From Phalacrocorax aristotelis (Eukaryota > Chordata > Aves > Suliformes > Phalacrocoracidae): 64,000 nucleotides of DNA. The stretch covers positions 13,188,041 to 13,252,040 of the forward strand of contig NC_134279.1 of the NCBI RefSeq assembly GCF_949628215.1, written 5' to 3'. The notes under the pieces were generated by a model. The model searched no databases. It worked only from the letters and a program-made list of their open reading frames with translations, and was not told the origin of the DNA. Position numbers and translations under genes: made by a program. Shown here one piece after another: positions 48,150 to 63,100 of the stretch (position 1 is its first letter; each line of letters opens with the position of its first letter).

Positions 48150-49392
48150 AGGAAACCTTGTGGTTAGTGTCTACTACGGGGTACCCCATCAAGGGGAGCC
48201 TACTGACAAGCCCTCTTGCTCCAGCTACTGCAAGCATTGCCCTCGCAGGCTCTTGTCCAGCTGGGGGACTTCAACCACCCCGACATCTGCTGGAAAAGTA
48301 GCACAGAGAGTGTAGGCAATCCAGGAGACTCCCAAAGTGGCTCAAGAATAACTTCTTAAGCCAGGTAACAGACAGCCCTACCAGAGGGGACGTGTACTGG
48401 ACCTGTCGGTCACCAACACAAGTGAGGGGTCTGTACTGGGACCAGTACTGTTTAATATCTTCATCAACAACATTGACAGCAGGATCAAGTGCACCTTCAG
48501 CAAATTTGCAGACAACACCAAGCTCAGGTGTGGTTGACACACCTGAAGGATGGGATGCCATCCGGAGGTACCTGGACAAGCTCAAGAAGTGGGCCTGTGT
48601 GAACCTCATGAGGTTCGACAAGGCCAAGTGTAATGTCCTGCACCTGGGTCAGGGCAACCCCTGGTATCAATACAGGCTGAGGGATGAAGGGATTGAGAAC
48701 AGCCTGTGGAGAAGGACCTGGGGGTACTGGTGGGTGAAAAGCTGGACGTGAGCCGACAATGTACCCTTGCAGCCCAGAAAGCCAACTGTATCCGCAGCTG
48801 CATCAAAAGAAGCGTGGCCAGCAGACTGAGGGTCGTGATTCTGGTGACACCTCTCACCCTCTACTCCACTCTGGTGAGACCCCACCTGGAGTACTGCATC
48901 CAGCTCTGGAGCCCTCAGCACAGGAAATACATGGACCTGTTGGAGTGGGTCCAAAGGAGAGCCACAAAAATGATCAGAGGGATGGAACACCTCTCCTAGG
49001 AAGAAAGGCTGAGAGAGTTGGGGTTGTTCAGCCTGGAGGGGAGAAGGCTCCAGGGAGACCTTATTGCAGCCTTTCAGTACTTAAAGTTGGCTTATAAGAA
49101 AGATGGGAACAGGCTTTTTAGCAGGGCCTGTTGCAATAGGAAAAAGTTTTAAACTACACGAGGTTAGATTTAGACTAGATATTAGGAAGAAATTCCAGTG
49201 GTGAAACACTGGCACAGGTTGCCCAGGGAGGTGGTAGATGCCCCATCCCTGGAAACATTCAAGGTCAGGTTGGAGGGTCTCTGAGCAACCTGATCTACTT
49301 GAAGATGTCCCTTCCCTGCTCATTGCAGGGGAGGTTGGACTAGATAACCTTTAAACGTCCTCTCCAACCCAAACTATTCTATGATTCTATGA
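48150..49392 (+). mobile_element. CR1 LINE, internally deleted
   Basis: Begins in the endonuclease domain (codons for [13 protein letters not shown] at about 48264-48301), runs to TCACCAACACAAG at about 48423, then jumps to late reverse-transcriptase sequence ([13 protein letters not shown]). The N-terminal part of the RT is missing. The RT metal-binding motif FADD is changed to FADN (48505-48516). The rest follows the normal order: [68 protein letters not shown]. It ends at the 3' UTR and TTCTATGATTCTATGAAA. Several frame changes occur. It is a dead copy, and its open frames should not be annotated as host genes. Confidence 0.93.
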
Positions 49393-52300
49393 AACATGTC
49401 AGAACTAATGAAATCATATTGGAGAATGACCAATAATACTAATCATTACAACTACAATAGATTTGAAGCTATTGAAAATCTACGTGGTTACTGCTATTTC
49501 TGGAGATAATGATTTTGAGAACTGCTTATTTCCTCTGTTAATATCACTGGTTGATTAATGTTGGCTCTATCGTTCTGAACAACATAAATTGAGTAGTAAC
49601 ATCAATCCACCTTTTTAACAACTCCAGAGCAACTGTTAGGTTTGGTGTGACTGCGGGGTCTGCTTAGTTTAGTAGAAGTTATGAAACATAGTCCTAAAAG
49701 ATTTCAAGTGTGTTTATTAATTTGATATAAAATGCATGAAAGAAGCACACAGAGTTACTTCTTTGTTTTCTCCTCTCAAAATTGCAGCTGGGCCAGTAAC
49801 TCTTAATACCAAGTTAATTTAGTCAAGATACTTGAGAGACACTTGGCTCTCTTTCTAAATTCCTCTCTTTGTCCTTCACAAAGCTCTTTGAAGTGTTACT
49901 CTGCGAGGTGGATGTTGTAATGAGCCTATTTCTAAGAGGATCAAAGTAGCAGAGCTGCCCAAAGCAGCATCAAAGATACACAACAGAGAGCCCTTTAATG
50001 AGCAAAAGGGACCTGACTGTCTTTTCCCCAAAATAAAACCCTAAACCAGGATTTAGATTATTTAAAATTGAAAAATATTTTATTTTGTCTGGAGCCCGCT
50101 AGCAGAAAGCAAAAACCTCAAAGAGGAGGTTTCTCCAGCTGACTCTGCTAAAATGTAATGAATGTCATTCGCTCGATGGTTCACCATCACTTAACGAAGG
50201 CCAAATACCTGTGGCCTAAGCTAAAGGTGGCAGCAGCAGCTGGCACGGGCACAGGCAGGATACCAGCCTTGTCCTAGAACAGATTTCTTTCCCATGGATA
50301 TGAAAATAGAAAGCAAACATACGACAGGAAGCTGCGGCAAATGCTGTGGAGCAAAAAGACAGCTTGGATGGAGAATAGGGGGAAGGGTGGGAGAAAAAAA
50401 AGGAGTGGGAGAGAGGACTGGACATGTAAATTATGTGCCAGGAAATGAATTCCTTATAATGTCTCTTGCCAGAAGCTAAATCCTAGCAAATGTAAGTCAT
50501 CTTTTTTCCCTTTCTTTCGTTCTTTCCACAGTTCCTCTGAGGGTCAGGGAGGAAGGAGCAGGGACAGGAAGAGGGGCGATTCAGTGTTTACTTTCTTATT
50601 GTGTGACTAAAGTGCTATATGATCCAGCTTTAACATTAGAAGGCATGTGACCCCATAAAAGTGACAAACAGGATAATATCCTGCTTCTCATTACACACAT
50701 TTTTGTAACTTACTTTATTTGGCCACAGGGATCCTTCAATATGTTCTAGGGCAGAAATACCAGAAGAAATGTGTTTCTGTTCAGAGGCTGGATGTTCTTA
50801 TTGCGTTGCGTTCAGTAATGAAATGGGGCTTATTTTGTTTGACTTGATAGCTATCTGTGCAAATATTGCCTCTACCTATGTTTGTATTTAAGGAATCACC
50901 TACTGCAACTGGCAAGACTGCAGAAATGTATGCCACTGACCTGCACTTAACTTGAGGATAAAATGAGAAGACTTATGTTTAAGGTTAAACCTGTATGTAC
51001 GGGTTTTTTGGCTTTTTTCAGAATTTAGCAGAAACCATCTGGTAGAAAGGTAAAAATCCTTAGAAGCAAACCTTTGGCTGCTGAGCGAAGTACACTTCTA
51101 ACTTATGAGAAATCAATTATATATGATGCAGAGAGCAGAATGGCTAATGAAAGTGGACACAATAATTATATAATATATTAACATTTACTGGACATTAAGC
51201 ATGAAAAGCAGGCCAGACTTCTTTTTTCATTCCCAACCCACACAGCTTGTTATACCATATATCCCAGCATGTGCAATGCCATGGACAAAACCAGTACCAG
51301 TTTCCTTGAAGAATTCTGTGGGTAAAAGCATTGGACACTTCCAGATGTAAGGAACACAGATCTTTTGTTTTTTTAATTAACTGCATCACTATAACAGTTA
51401 TGGAATTTTGTACACAGCAAAATTTTGTAACTTAAGTAAGAGGCTGCTTTTCAGCAAAAGGTGCTGAGAACCCAGAAATTTCCAGTGAAGGAAATTGGCT
51501 AGGAAGCACTATTCCCAATTTCCTTCCTTTATAGGGTACAAAGTCCACAGCTCTTCCTAGAGTGCTGCTATCTCTGGGAATGTAAATATCTATGAATGCT
51601 TGTATCATAGCAAAATCAGCAAAAATCAGTAAGTCTTCACAGCTTTCAAAAATTAACTAACTTTCCGCAAATCCATTTCTAATGAGGATTTGGGAACCTA
51701 ACAACCATCCGGGAAAATCTTGACCATTGTGACTTGGTTGACATTTTAATGGCAGATACAACTTCTAAGATATTGATAGCACATAAAACTTCTAAAGTTG
51801 CCTGCTGTAGAAACAGCATATGTACATACATGTACATTTATGACATATATTTCATAATCCACATGTTGTGGGTTCACCACTATTGAATTGCTTGAAAAGA
51901 TTTTGATGCTTCAAGTGAAAACAGAAACTCTTAGCATCCATATGCTTCTTTTATGTTCCCACTCCTAGCTCCTAGAATTTAAACCTCTAAAGAATATAGA
52001 ATATATAAAAAGAATATAGTAATAGGAAAAGATAGTCTTTGCAATTTCAGGTAGATGTGAGATAACATATAAACACAAGAACAGAATGAAAAAGAAGATT
52101 GAACTAGGTATCAAGCTTTTGAACTTATTTGGATTGTTGAAAGCTCATCTCCACAAAGAGCAACAGTCAAGGCTTTGATTCACAGGAATTTGTGTGCAGA
52201 AAAGATGCAGGACCTATATCATTCCACTTTCTTCACATGGTATGAAGTATATTTGATTGAAAGTGATTGTCTAGAACTGTCCCATCTCAATGCCAGTTCT

Positions 52301-54712
52301 ATATGATATATTAAAAAAAAAGAAAATTGTTTTTAAGAATTACTTATTCCCTGAATGTTAAACCATTTTTGTGCATCAAGATTTTTACTGATTTCTTCTG
52401 CTTCAGTACCAAGTTTAATCTACATTACTCAGTTCTGGTAATGCCCTAACTCAGGAATAACAACTTTTGCATAAGAATATTTTATTTCCCCAATAGGCTG
52501 AAAGAATCCCTAAGATTCTTTTAAGCACTCAGCTTGTATTCTATTGATCTATTTTCATTACTAACACAGATTAATTTTACTTAAAATCAAAACAAATTGT
52601 TCTACTTGGAAAGAAGAGTTCTACTCAGCCTTTACAAGCAATAATTTCTTAATAGTGCTACTTCAAGCTTTATTTGCTATAGCTGTAAGGTGGCTACATC
52701 TTGCTATTGGAAATTTGGGGTACAAAATGAAAAACATGCTTCCCTGAAAACCATACGATTAGCTAGTGTCAAGTTCTGGCATATTGCTCTCCCAGGAATT
52801 TACGGTATTAGTTTAGTTAGAGAGTATCTGAGATATTTGCTGCAGTCTTGTTGATTTAATACTGCTAAAATAAAGAGGAGAACACGTAGCAATAGGTGCA
52901 ACATTAAGTGCTCCATAAAACCTTCCATGTAATATAAAAACAACTTGCAACTTTCTCATTTAAAGTTTTCAGTACCTTTTGTCATAGCTTTAAATGTTTT
53001 TCTGAGAAACTAGAGATTGCCTAGTCCTTTCTGAGTAGCAGTTTCCTGTGAGTACAGTCAATGAGAAACCTTCCTCCAAAAATCCCCTTATGCTAGGCAA
53101 GACTCAAGAACAGTTCCAGTTGTCAAACTCTAGGAAGGACTTACCTAGAGTCTGCAAGACAGTCAAGGTACGATGTGCGCTGTCAGTTACTTCCCCTTAA
53201 AAAAATCGTAACAGTAATTACCACAGGCTGTAAATATATCAGATTATGTTTAACCATCAAATACACATAAGTTTCTACACATATCGCATATGAAATCTTA
53301 CTGTCATTACAGTTATTGATAGGACATATTTTTTGTAAAGTGATGAGGCACCTAATTATGATACTTGAATGAATCTGATGTACTAACGCCTTTGTTGTCA
53401 AAACCATATATGAATAACAGCAACTGAAAACCAATGCATTCTGGCACTTCTGTGCTACTCAGATTCATGACCCGAGATGTCTGAGTAGTGCAGTTCTTGT
53501 CTAATGTCCTGCCAAATAATTTTCCAAAACTCTGTATTCAATGAAAATTAAGATGGATGTCATAGCCTTATGTGGTGGTAAACCTTAGTTCATATCCCAT
53601 GGCCTCAGGGATTCTCTGTAGCTGCGGTATCCAAAGAAAGCTATCTTTGATGTTTTAGCATCCTTTTTGAAAACAGGGCAAAACTACCCACATGCAATAC
53701 AATTACCATAGGTTTGTAACAGATTCACAGGCAAACCATACTGGAAACACTCTGGGGGCTGCTGAAATGTTTTTTTTTCTGTTAACATGTTTTACCTACC
53801 TTTGAAGGACTGAGTACCTATCTCCCTCTCTGCCTTTAAGAATAAGGAAGCTTTACCAGATAGCCCAAATACAATATTGGGAGTGTAATTATCAGAAAAA
53901 AAGACATCTGTCAAAAAGAATTGCATTTTGTTTTCATGCTTCTGATGTGTACTGAGACTGAGTCCTTATGAAAATCAGATTATTAAACAATTTGCTTGAC
54001 CTTATTAAAAACATTTCATTTCACTTCACTTGTGAGTCAAAGTTGTTCACCATATGATACTGCATAAGCAGTTTACTTAGAATATAACAAGGTTCTAAGT
54101 ACTTTGACTCTCTTCATTTAAATTCATACACAGTTTTAAGATTATTTTAGCTTATTTGGCCTTCTTGAGAGGATTAAACTCATAGCTATAGCAGTTATAT
54201 TTTAAAATAAATTATAAACCTGTTTCTGAATATCACAAATTTTGCTACAGTCAGTTTAGAACTTATGTGTAAAACAGAGGCTATTTGATCAAATTCTGTG
54301 ATCCTATAAAACATTTTAAAATCATTTAAATGGTGTGTTTTACTAAATAATTTCCTTTACATTGTAAAACATTGATTTAAACATGATAAGAATGCACTCT
54401 TTCACATTAGTTGTTTATTTATTTATATTTCCAATTTTCTGTACAGTAGTATCAGCAGGTTAAGGATTAGACAAACTCATGCTTAACAAGTCATCAAAGG
54501 GACTAAAAGTGAGTACATTCCTGCCTAGTCCTAAAACAGGTAGTAGTACCACAATTCTGGATGTCAAGGAGCCAAAGGGACTGGACCGATGGGAGGACAT
54601 GGGCTCACATGTCCTTCCCTACGGCACTTCTAAGAAATAGTCCAGAGATAGATGGGCTACTGGTCTGGCCCAGCAGAGCATTTCTTCCTTGCTTAAATGT
54701 AAAGAATAATAG

Positions 54713-54733
54713 CAACAACAACAATAATAATAA
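54713..54733 (+). repeat. (CAA)n(TAA)n microsatellite
   Basis: CAACAACAACAATAATAATA, a compound trinucleotide repeat. Confidence 0.85.
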
Positions 54734-57700
54734 AAGATAAGCCAAAAATAGAAGAATATTACATACCTATCTATTCTTTTGTGTAAACTTGTCTTTCTCT
54801 TCCTACTGTAAAAACAGCTAAAGGAGGAGATTGCTGCATAAACATGCTTGTGACTAACACTGATTTATAACATGGGGTCAGAATTTAGCCCAAATGCTGC
54901 TTTTCTCTTTTCAAAAAGCAGCGGCATTTTTAAAGCAATTAGTAATTGCAATGTCTTTTCACTTGACAATATGAATTATTCCTAGCATGAACAAATAAAG
55001 AAAAAAATGCAATAACAAACAAGTAACACAATAGTTCTTTTGTGACACCACCAACTCACAAAAGTACTATTTTCCTTTCCTTCATTCATTTGCATATGTA
55101 TTTATTTGCAGAAGGCAAAACACGACTATATAGATCATTTAAATTCTGAAAGATATAGAACTTGGATGACTCAGTGGAAAGATCTCAGAAATAATCTTGA
55201 TGAAGTGGTTTTATTCATCTTATTCTACTTTTCTCAAGGGCTGACATACGGATAAAAGGGGAACATGATCCCTTGCACATGTTCTCCATGAGGAATGCAT
55301 GCAGCACAATCATTAACTTAAAACAAGCTTTGCTGACTCTTACTCAAAGGCATTGCTGAATCCAAGCCAAAGGAATTCAGACTGGCATTTCTCCATCTCC
55401 TCTGATCAGTGAATAAGGTGAAAAGACAATCCTGTTTTGCTACACCAAGTATTACAGGGTTGCAGTGCACCGATGTGATCTGTCCCAACTGCTCTGCTGT
55501 GCAGTGTGGGACATTTTAGAAAACCCCTTCCTTTCTTGCGCTGCTGCAGGCTGAGGGTGCTCAAATACAAAGAGAAGATTGGATGAGAGGGTGAACATCT
55601 AGGACTATGCTTCACTAGGCACTGCTACCATGGCAAGATCCTACCAACACCAGCCACTAACACTTCAGCAAGTCACCTTTTTTGGTTCATCCCTCAAACA
55701 AGGAACAACATTGCAATTAGACCCTATAAAACACATGCTGTGTATATGTGAAAGGGATTTGATTCTCTTCTGGAAGAAATGAAAACCACAGGGTGGTCAC
55801 ATCAGCTCCCAGGGCAGCAGCATTAGCTAAGGGCACAGAAATGTATCTGTGGGGAGAGCAGCTTTATCAAGTGAGGTTTGACAGCACTTGTCCCTCACAG
55901 TCATCCAGCTTTGCTCTAGTGCCCTCTCTGCTGCTTCTGGGTTTTCCAAAGACTCTGCCTCCTATTCTTCCTACAACCATTTTCCTCCTTTGTCAGTTCT
56001 GCCATATGGTCCTAAACCTTGTCAGGGAAGATCCACCTCCAGATTGAAACAAGACAAACATATGGAATGCTGTTTCAGAAATGGGCAGTGAGAATCACCT
56101 TTAGGTGATTGGTAACCCTGATTTCTGTTTTGTGCTCCTAGAGAAAGCCATTTGCAATGATCAATAAAGTAACCTAAGCACCACATTTTGGGAAATGGAA
56201 AATCTAATCTCTCTATTAGAGTTTTTCCTGTAACAAAGTCTGTAGTTTTTTAATTCAAAACTAATTTGTCTGTTATAAAAATAATCTTGGGTAAAATCCA
56301 AGGCAAGTAGTTGATTTTTTCAGAAGCGTAGTATTTTGTTTTGAGTCAGTTCAACTTCTTTCAGTAGCCACTTGAGCCTCCCATACTGTCTTATGGGAAA
56401 TGGACTATTCCCCTTCGAGCTAGCTTTCCTTGCCTGATGTATTTCTCAAATGCTTCAATATCTCCCCTCCAATTAAACCTCAAAGTGAACTACAGAGTGA
56501 ATATATGAATGGTACCTGACAGGAAAAATGGAGTAAGGAGACAGCCCAACCTACTGGAAGTAATAAATATTTTATAAGAACAAAAGATTAATTATACTGG
56601 GGCAGATAAAATGTTAATTTAGTATACATTTGTGTTTTTTACAGTGGTCAGTAGAAGAGGTAAGAAGATACATGAAAATGAGAAATTAATTGCTTCTTCT
56701 GACATATTGTCCCAGCTCCCAAGTATGTATCATTTCTAGGACTTCCTGAGCTACAGACTGCATCCAAAGCACAGTAATATCAACTGTATGTTTCTTCGAA
56801 TGAATACTTCAATCTGTTTAAATCCATCTAGACTTTCAGCCTTCCAAACTTTCTGCATCAACGAGAGTTTCAATTTAATTATGCACAGTGTGAAGAAAGA
56901 ACTTCCTTGATTCATTTGAAAACTTTTATTTTAAATTGGTATTTGGGTGTCTTCCAGTGCTTTCGCTGAGAAATAATGAATAATGATTCCCCAGCTACCA
57001 TGCCAATCATAATTTTCAAACTTGTACCATAGCCCTCTCATTGCCTCTTCTGTCCATGTGTCCTCTCTTCCTGTGGAAATGGTCCATAACTCTGATGTCC
57101 CCAGTCCTCCCACATGTCTCTTGAACTACAATTCCCATAAGTCTCTTGAAGTAATTCCTGTGACACAAAACACCACCAAATGAATTTAAAACAAAACACT
57201 TCAGAATTTCCAAGTAATATTTTTGATTCTTTTCCTATGTATTCTATGTATAATTTAGTTCAGTCCCACAGAGGTATGAAAATAGTTAGACAGATTTAAT
57301 AATTTTTCTGAGAACAAGAATTGCAATTCAATCAGTTGTATCAGAATTTTTCCTAAATGGAGTTGAGAAATTTGTCCTTGTACATTTTCTCCTGATCCAT
57401 ATTGACATCACAATTAAAGTTCAATTTGCCACAAAATTTAAATAATATCCATAAGAAACTCTCTTAATTAAGACCCATATGTATAATTTCCCTTTTTTTT
57501 TTCCAAGTTCAAATACTTTGCTATGAAATCTGGAAGCCTGATTGCAGACACATGTGAAACAGGCTTCCTTCTGAAACTGAATGAAGCGTAAGTCATTAAA
57601 AACAACAAAAAGTAAACTTGACTTGGTTTTAATATTCTTTTTTAATAGAGGTCACCTTGGTAAAACAAGGTAGTGGCCTGTAAGTCTAAACAAAATCAAT

Positions 57701-59630
57701 TGATTTTAGTGGATCTGCACTCACTGAACAGAGAAAAGAATCACCCGATGTTTTCCTTTAAACAGTCTTTCTCTAAATGTCGTGCTGGAGACAGATATTT
57801 TTTTGAAACTTCTAACATTGTCAGACGAACACTTGACAGTTATGCACACATGGTAAGGCAGAGAGATTTTGTTCCCCGAAAAATGTAAAATCACAAGCTG
57901 AAATGAAGTTTCTGAGGTCCAGTGCTGAGGCATTGGGGCTGTAAGTCTTTCTCAGATAGCATTACTAAGGTAACAAAAATGCATATGCTTATTTTCAAGT
58001 GCTGCGCTTAGAGAACAAACACAGCACGGCTGTCATGCGAACAGCCTGCTCCCCTACTCTGGAGACGGTTTTATATTCCAAGGCATCCCCCCTCTCTCCA
58101 CCAGTCGTAGTCACTTGCCCCTTTTGCTCTGAAAATAAATCAATTTCATCTGCCGCAGTTCGATTTCTTTCTTCTCTCCGCCTCAGTCCCTCAGTCCCGC
58201 TCTCTCTTTGAAAACCTCTTTCCACTGCACCATATGGCAGCTGAGGGAAGGGCAGAGCTGTGATCTAGCTCATAACAAAAGAGGCTGTGGTGTCAAAAAG
58301 CCTCATGAATGCATGAGACACATTCATGTATAGAGAAATGCCTCCAGCTCTGTCAGGGAGGACTAAAGAGAAGGCTGATAGGCCTGACATCGCTTTTGAG
58401 TTGAGAAAGGCAGCAGCTCTCTCTGCAGCTCATCCCCTCCTCCCTCCCCCTCTCTGGTTTCATGCCAAAATCCTATTAGATCTATTAATGACATGAGACA
58501 CAAAGTCGGAGTGTGTGGCAGAACAAGAAATTAAATCAGGCCACCTTATTTACTCCCTATCACTGTTTCTGAGATAGAATCATACTACTAAAAGAAAAAG
58601 AAATAAAACAGGCTTTAACAGTGTGCCTAAGAATAAATGAGCAAGTCCTATGCCCCAGAAAGGGGATTGTGCACACTCCTGTTCACTGCTTATGGCGGCA
58701 GATTTGCAGCAGAACTACAAACTGAATGCTTGCAGGGAGACCCTGAAACACTGTTTAAAGTACGCTGTCGGGTTTATTTTTACTTTCTCAACTTTCTCAA
58801 GCTGCTGTTGATACAAACAAAGGACTTTGAGGCTGGACAATTAACTAGACTTATTATCATGTGTGCACATTGAGCTGTTGTAAAAGAACTACACTTAATT
58901 TTTGAATATGAGAGAAATGCAAACTGGTACTTATAAAGTATGCATTCCTTTGCCCTCTTCTTCCTTCTGATGTGCTTCCTCTTCTTCTGTCTTGGTGATG
59001 TTTGGCATGTTTCAGTCCACAGAAACATCTACAAAGTAGATTCACAACCTTTATACACAAAGCTAACAAAATTATAGACTATACACACTGGAAATACATT
59101 TATTATGAACACTTGTCACTGCTAGGGGAGAGGAAAAACCACCATGCTTGTGCAGCAGAACGCAACAGCGTGTGTTTTATGAATAACTTTGTTACTGAAC
59201 TTAAATGGGGAAAATGGTCCTGCTTTATTTCCATAAAATGAAGTACTAGTTAAACCGTTAAACTAGAACTGCATTACTATTGCTGTCTTTTTCCCCAGAA
59301 AGGCCTCAGAAATCACAAAACTCTGTGTTCCTGGGGTTATTTAAAGGAACCTGGGCAAGCTTCCAAATGCTGGTATATGTGACCTTTACAAACATTCAAC
59401 AATAACAGTCCCCTATGAAATAAATCCATGAACATGTGTATAGTAACTCAGCAGTGGCATGGAAGTTTCAGGATGAACTTCTTGAAACAACACTGTTGAA
59501 TCATGTCCCTACGATTGGTTTAGAAGATTTTACTGAATGCATGGCATACATAATCATATAAAATATATTTATAGTTCCTCCCGAGTCTTCCTTCTTGGAA
59601 TGCGCTTAATGTAAAGCTATTGAACAGCAT

Positions 59631-59650
59631 TATATATGTATGTATATATT
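59631..59650 (+). repeat. TA/TATG microsatellite
   Basis: TATATATGTATGTATATATT. Confidence 0.75.
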
Positions 59651-59949
59651 AAAGATACTATTTGTAAGTTCATCATGACTCACAGACAACTGAAAATGAG
59701 TTAGTTTCAAAAATAAAGTACAATTAATCAAGAAATTTAAAAGTTCCACTGGAAAATACTTTGATTGGGTCTTTTTAAAATGAATTCTGCCATACATTGG
59801 AAAACTGTTGTAAATGCTGCTCAGGAATGCCTCTGAAATGGCTCTGGGGAGGTAAACTAGCATTCATGATATTTGACAGACTTAATAAAACTTCAGTGCA
59901 GTTGGGGTTTCTTAAATTGTAACAGGCAGAGTTTAAGCTCTCATCTGTG

Positions 59950-60120
59950 AGTGCAACTTGTGCCGGATCCCTGCTGGGAGGGAGGGATGGAGGCCGGGAA
60001 GGCAAGGAACAATGCCGCCATTCAGGCTCCCCCATTCAGCCCAGCCACATCTGTTTACATGGCCTGCACCCACCTCTGAAAAGGGTGGTCCTCCCACCTC
60101 CATTTTATCCTGCATGGTCC
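59950..60120. promoter_or_regulatory. Candidate distal enhancer
   Basis: A GC-richer patch in AT-rich DNA holding CACATCTGTTTACATGG at 60046-60062, where an E-box CATCTG overlaps a forkhead-type TGTTTAC. No nearby exon explains it. Confidence 0.25.
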
Positions 60121-63100
60121 TGAATGGCAAGCAGTCTGAAAGGTTTTCTGCTGGAAATCTGCAGTTTCAAATTTATTTTATAAGACCAGAGCTGAAAGAC
60201 AGACTAACAATAACATTTGCACGTTTCTATAGTCTGGTTTGGATTCTACTGTAATCTGAGAACAACTGTAAAATTGTCCCAAACTACGCAGTTTCAAAAT
60301 AAGTCTAGCACATAGGATATCGACAGTGAACTTGTGGGCTGAATTTTGCACTTAGTCTTTCAGTTACATACGCTTTTAAGGAGTTTTGCATGTAAAAATA
60401 ATTTTATGGCTCAAATATTTTTGAAATGACACTAATAGCACTCAGAGGACTAGAAAGCATATTTTACCAAAAAACATTTTTGCCTTACATACAACCATGC
60501 TTACTGTGACTACAATAAATTTCAATCTGTTTAGATACCAGTTCTGCAACTTTCAGACTTTCATCACTTTGCACAGCAGATACTTCACAGAAACCAACAT
60601 ATTTAAGGAATTTTTAAATGGCTGAATACGAACCCCACATTTTTATTTGAGTTGAAACTTCAGCTGATAGTAAAATGGTGTGTGTCCTTCAGAGAGCCAG
60701 AGGAAGCCCATGACAACAAAGGAAAGCAGGAGATTCTCAAAGTCCCCCAAGCCTATAGTTGACAACTCTCAGCATACTAGTGCGTGATCCAGTTCTATGC
60801 AATGATATATACACATAAATCATAAATCAAACTTTGTAAATTCAATATCAGCATGATTTGTCTCTATTGATTAACTGCATTCAATGAACTTGTAGAAGTA
60901 TTGCCTGAATACGAAATGCAGGCTCATATGTCTCCCAAAGCCATCACAGTAATTGTACCGTAAAAATGCTAAGTCTGCAAGTGTGCTGAAATTCATGTTG
61001 TAGCTGACATGATGGTATCAGAATACATTGTACATAAAATAGAGAAAAAATCCTGCAAGTTCCAAGGGAGATTACAAAGAGAAGTTCTTAAAGAAAAAAC
61101 AAGACAGTCTGCTACTTATCAAGTATTAAATGACAGAAAATGAGATAGAGACAGAATGAGAAAAACCTGAAAAAGAGACTCAGGAGGAGATTACTGAGAT
61201 ATGAACTCTTATTCTCAGGTGAATTACTGTGAACTTGTGTAGTGCTTGGTGATTTACTGTGCAGACCTTGTAGAACATGCGGTTTAGTCTGTACCTCCCT
61301 GCTTCCAGGTACCAAACTGTATTCAGGATTGGCTAACACTATGTTATTTATTTTCCTAATGTTTATCCTTCTAGGTTCATTAGTTATCATGATTATGGTA
61401 AGACCCTATAAGTAAGAGATCTGAGCAAAAAATTTGCCTATTCAGTATTGAACTTGCTCAGTGATGGCTGTCACATTATTTTGAACTTCTCTTCCATGAA
61501 GATATTCAATTTAATGATTTTTTTTCTGCACAAAGCAATATTTTATTGAAAGGTCCTGGCAGAAGCAGGGACCGTTATTTAAGCTGAGCATTCTCCTCTT
61601 CTCTGTTTTTGTTTAATATAAAAATAAATGGGGTGGCCTAAATATAAACAGGCAAAGGACAGAGAAATCCCCTTTCTTGTTTTCCACATTCCTATATAGC
61701 ACAAGAAAAGAGAAGCTCCTTGGTTCTAGAGAATGGGTATCATGGTTAAGAAAGGAAGGACTGTCAATGGGCCCTAGGCTGTAGAGATTTGCCAGACTGT
61801 GCCCTTTTCAAACTAAAGTTTGCCTGCTCCATATTCTGCAACCACACGTAAGGAAAGAGGATGTAAGGAAAGAGGGCAATGAATGGCACCAAGCCATAAT
61901 CTGAATTATGTTAGTTTGTGAGTTAATACAGTCAATACAGATCTACATTCCAAGCTTCATCCTTCACGTGTACCATTGTATCCAAACATTACAGCATAGC
62001 TGGTGAATAAGTACTCTTATCTGAGATACATCATTCAGGAGAATAACAGCGTGTACTAGGTCAGACAAAAGAACATACAGAGTGAAATCACAGGCAATAT
62101 GAATCTAATCTGATTCCCTAGGAGTGTTACAGCCTTACCACAATGATATCCTTGAGGGTAACCTCCCCTCTGTTCAAGTCCAAAAAAGCTTTGCCAGTGA
62201 CTTCAGTGGGGCCAATATATTACCTTGAAAGGTCAAGATTTACAAAAGAAACTTTGATATATCATTAAGAGCTTGCCTGAACATATAGAAAAATAAATAT
62301 TTTAGCATCTGAAGTATAAATCATGCACAGTACTGCAGCTGCCTGCAAAAATAGGCATCAGAAGGCAAGTAACTGAGAAAAAGGAGAAAAGTAGAGTTTT
62401 ATCAAAGCTGTAGCATAAAATCAGGTCATCAAACTCAACTAGCTTTTTTTTCTTCTGCATTTATCTTGCATAGAGGCTAAAATGTTACTACTGTTGAAGA
62501 AAAGAGAGTGAGTAATTTAAGCCTATAGCTAAGTTAGCAGAGTATGACCGGCTGAAAATTCAAGCTACACATATATTTCTTGAATTAAAGAAGCACCACA
62601 CAGGAATAAATGGTACAGTATTATGGGTTTCTTATATACACAGGCTTCAGCAGCTTTTTGCCTTACCTTCCCCCCACTTTAGTATTTTTATTACTATAAT
62701 CAGTATTAATCTAAATGTAGAATATGATGAATGATTTTGATTATTGCTTTTGCGCTGTTGAAACAGCCTATAGCCCTCAAGAAAAGGGTTAAAGTAATTT
62801 ATTTATCTCCTAAGCAAATTCTACAAATATAGGGGAAAAGATAACTTCTCAACACTTTTTACCCCACATTTGCTCAGATGGTGACTTTAAAATGTTGTCT
62901 TAAGTAGTATGTAGTCTATTAATATTTCCTAAAGGATATTCTCTTACTAACAGTCATGATCATACTTTCATGGTATGTGCATGTGTTCCCCTAAGAAAAG
63001 AATGGTTTACATGTAAACCTTTCCTCCTAATTGCAGTAAGCCAAAGTGAGATTTGTAAGTTCTTAAACCATACTGCTTTCATTTCAGAATGCTGTTTCAT

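Noticed and set aside
48392..49097. Open frames that look like reverse-transcriptase genes
   Set aside because: They belong to the dead CR1 copy with an internal deletion, frame changes and an altered catalytic motif.
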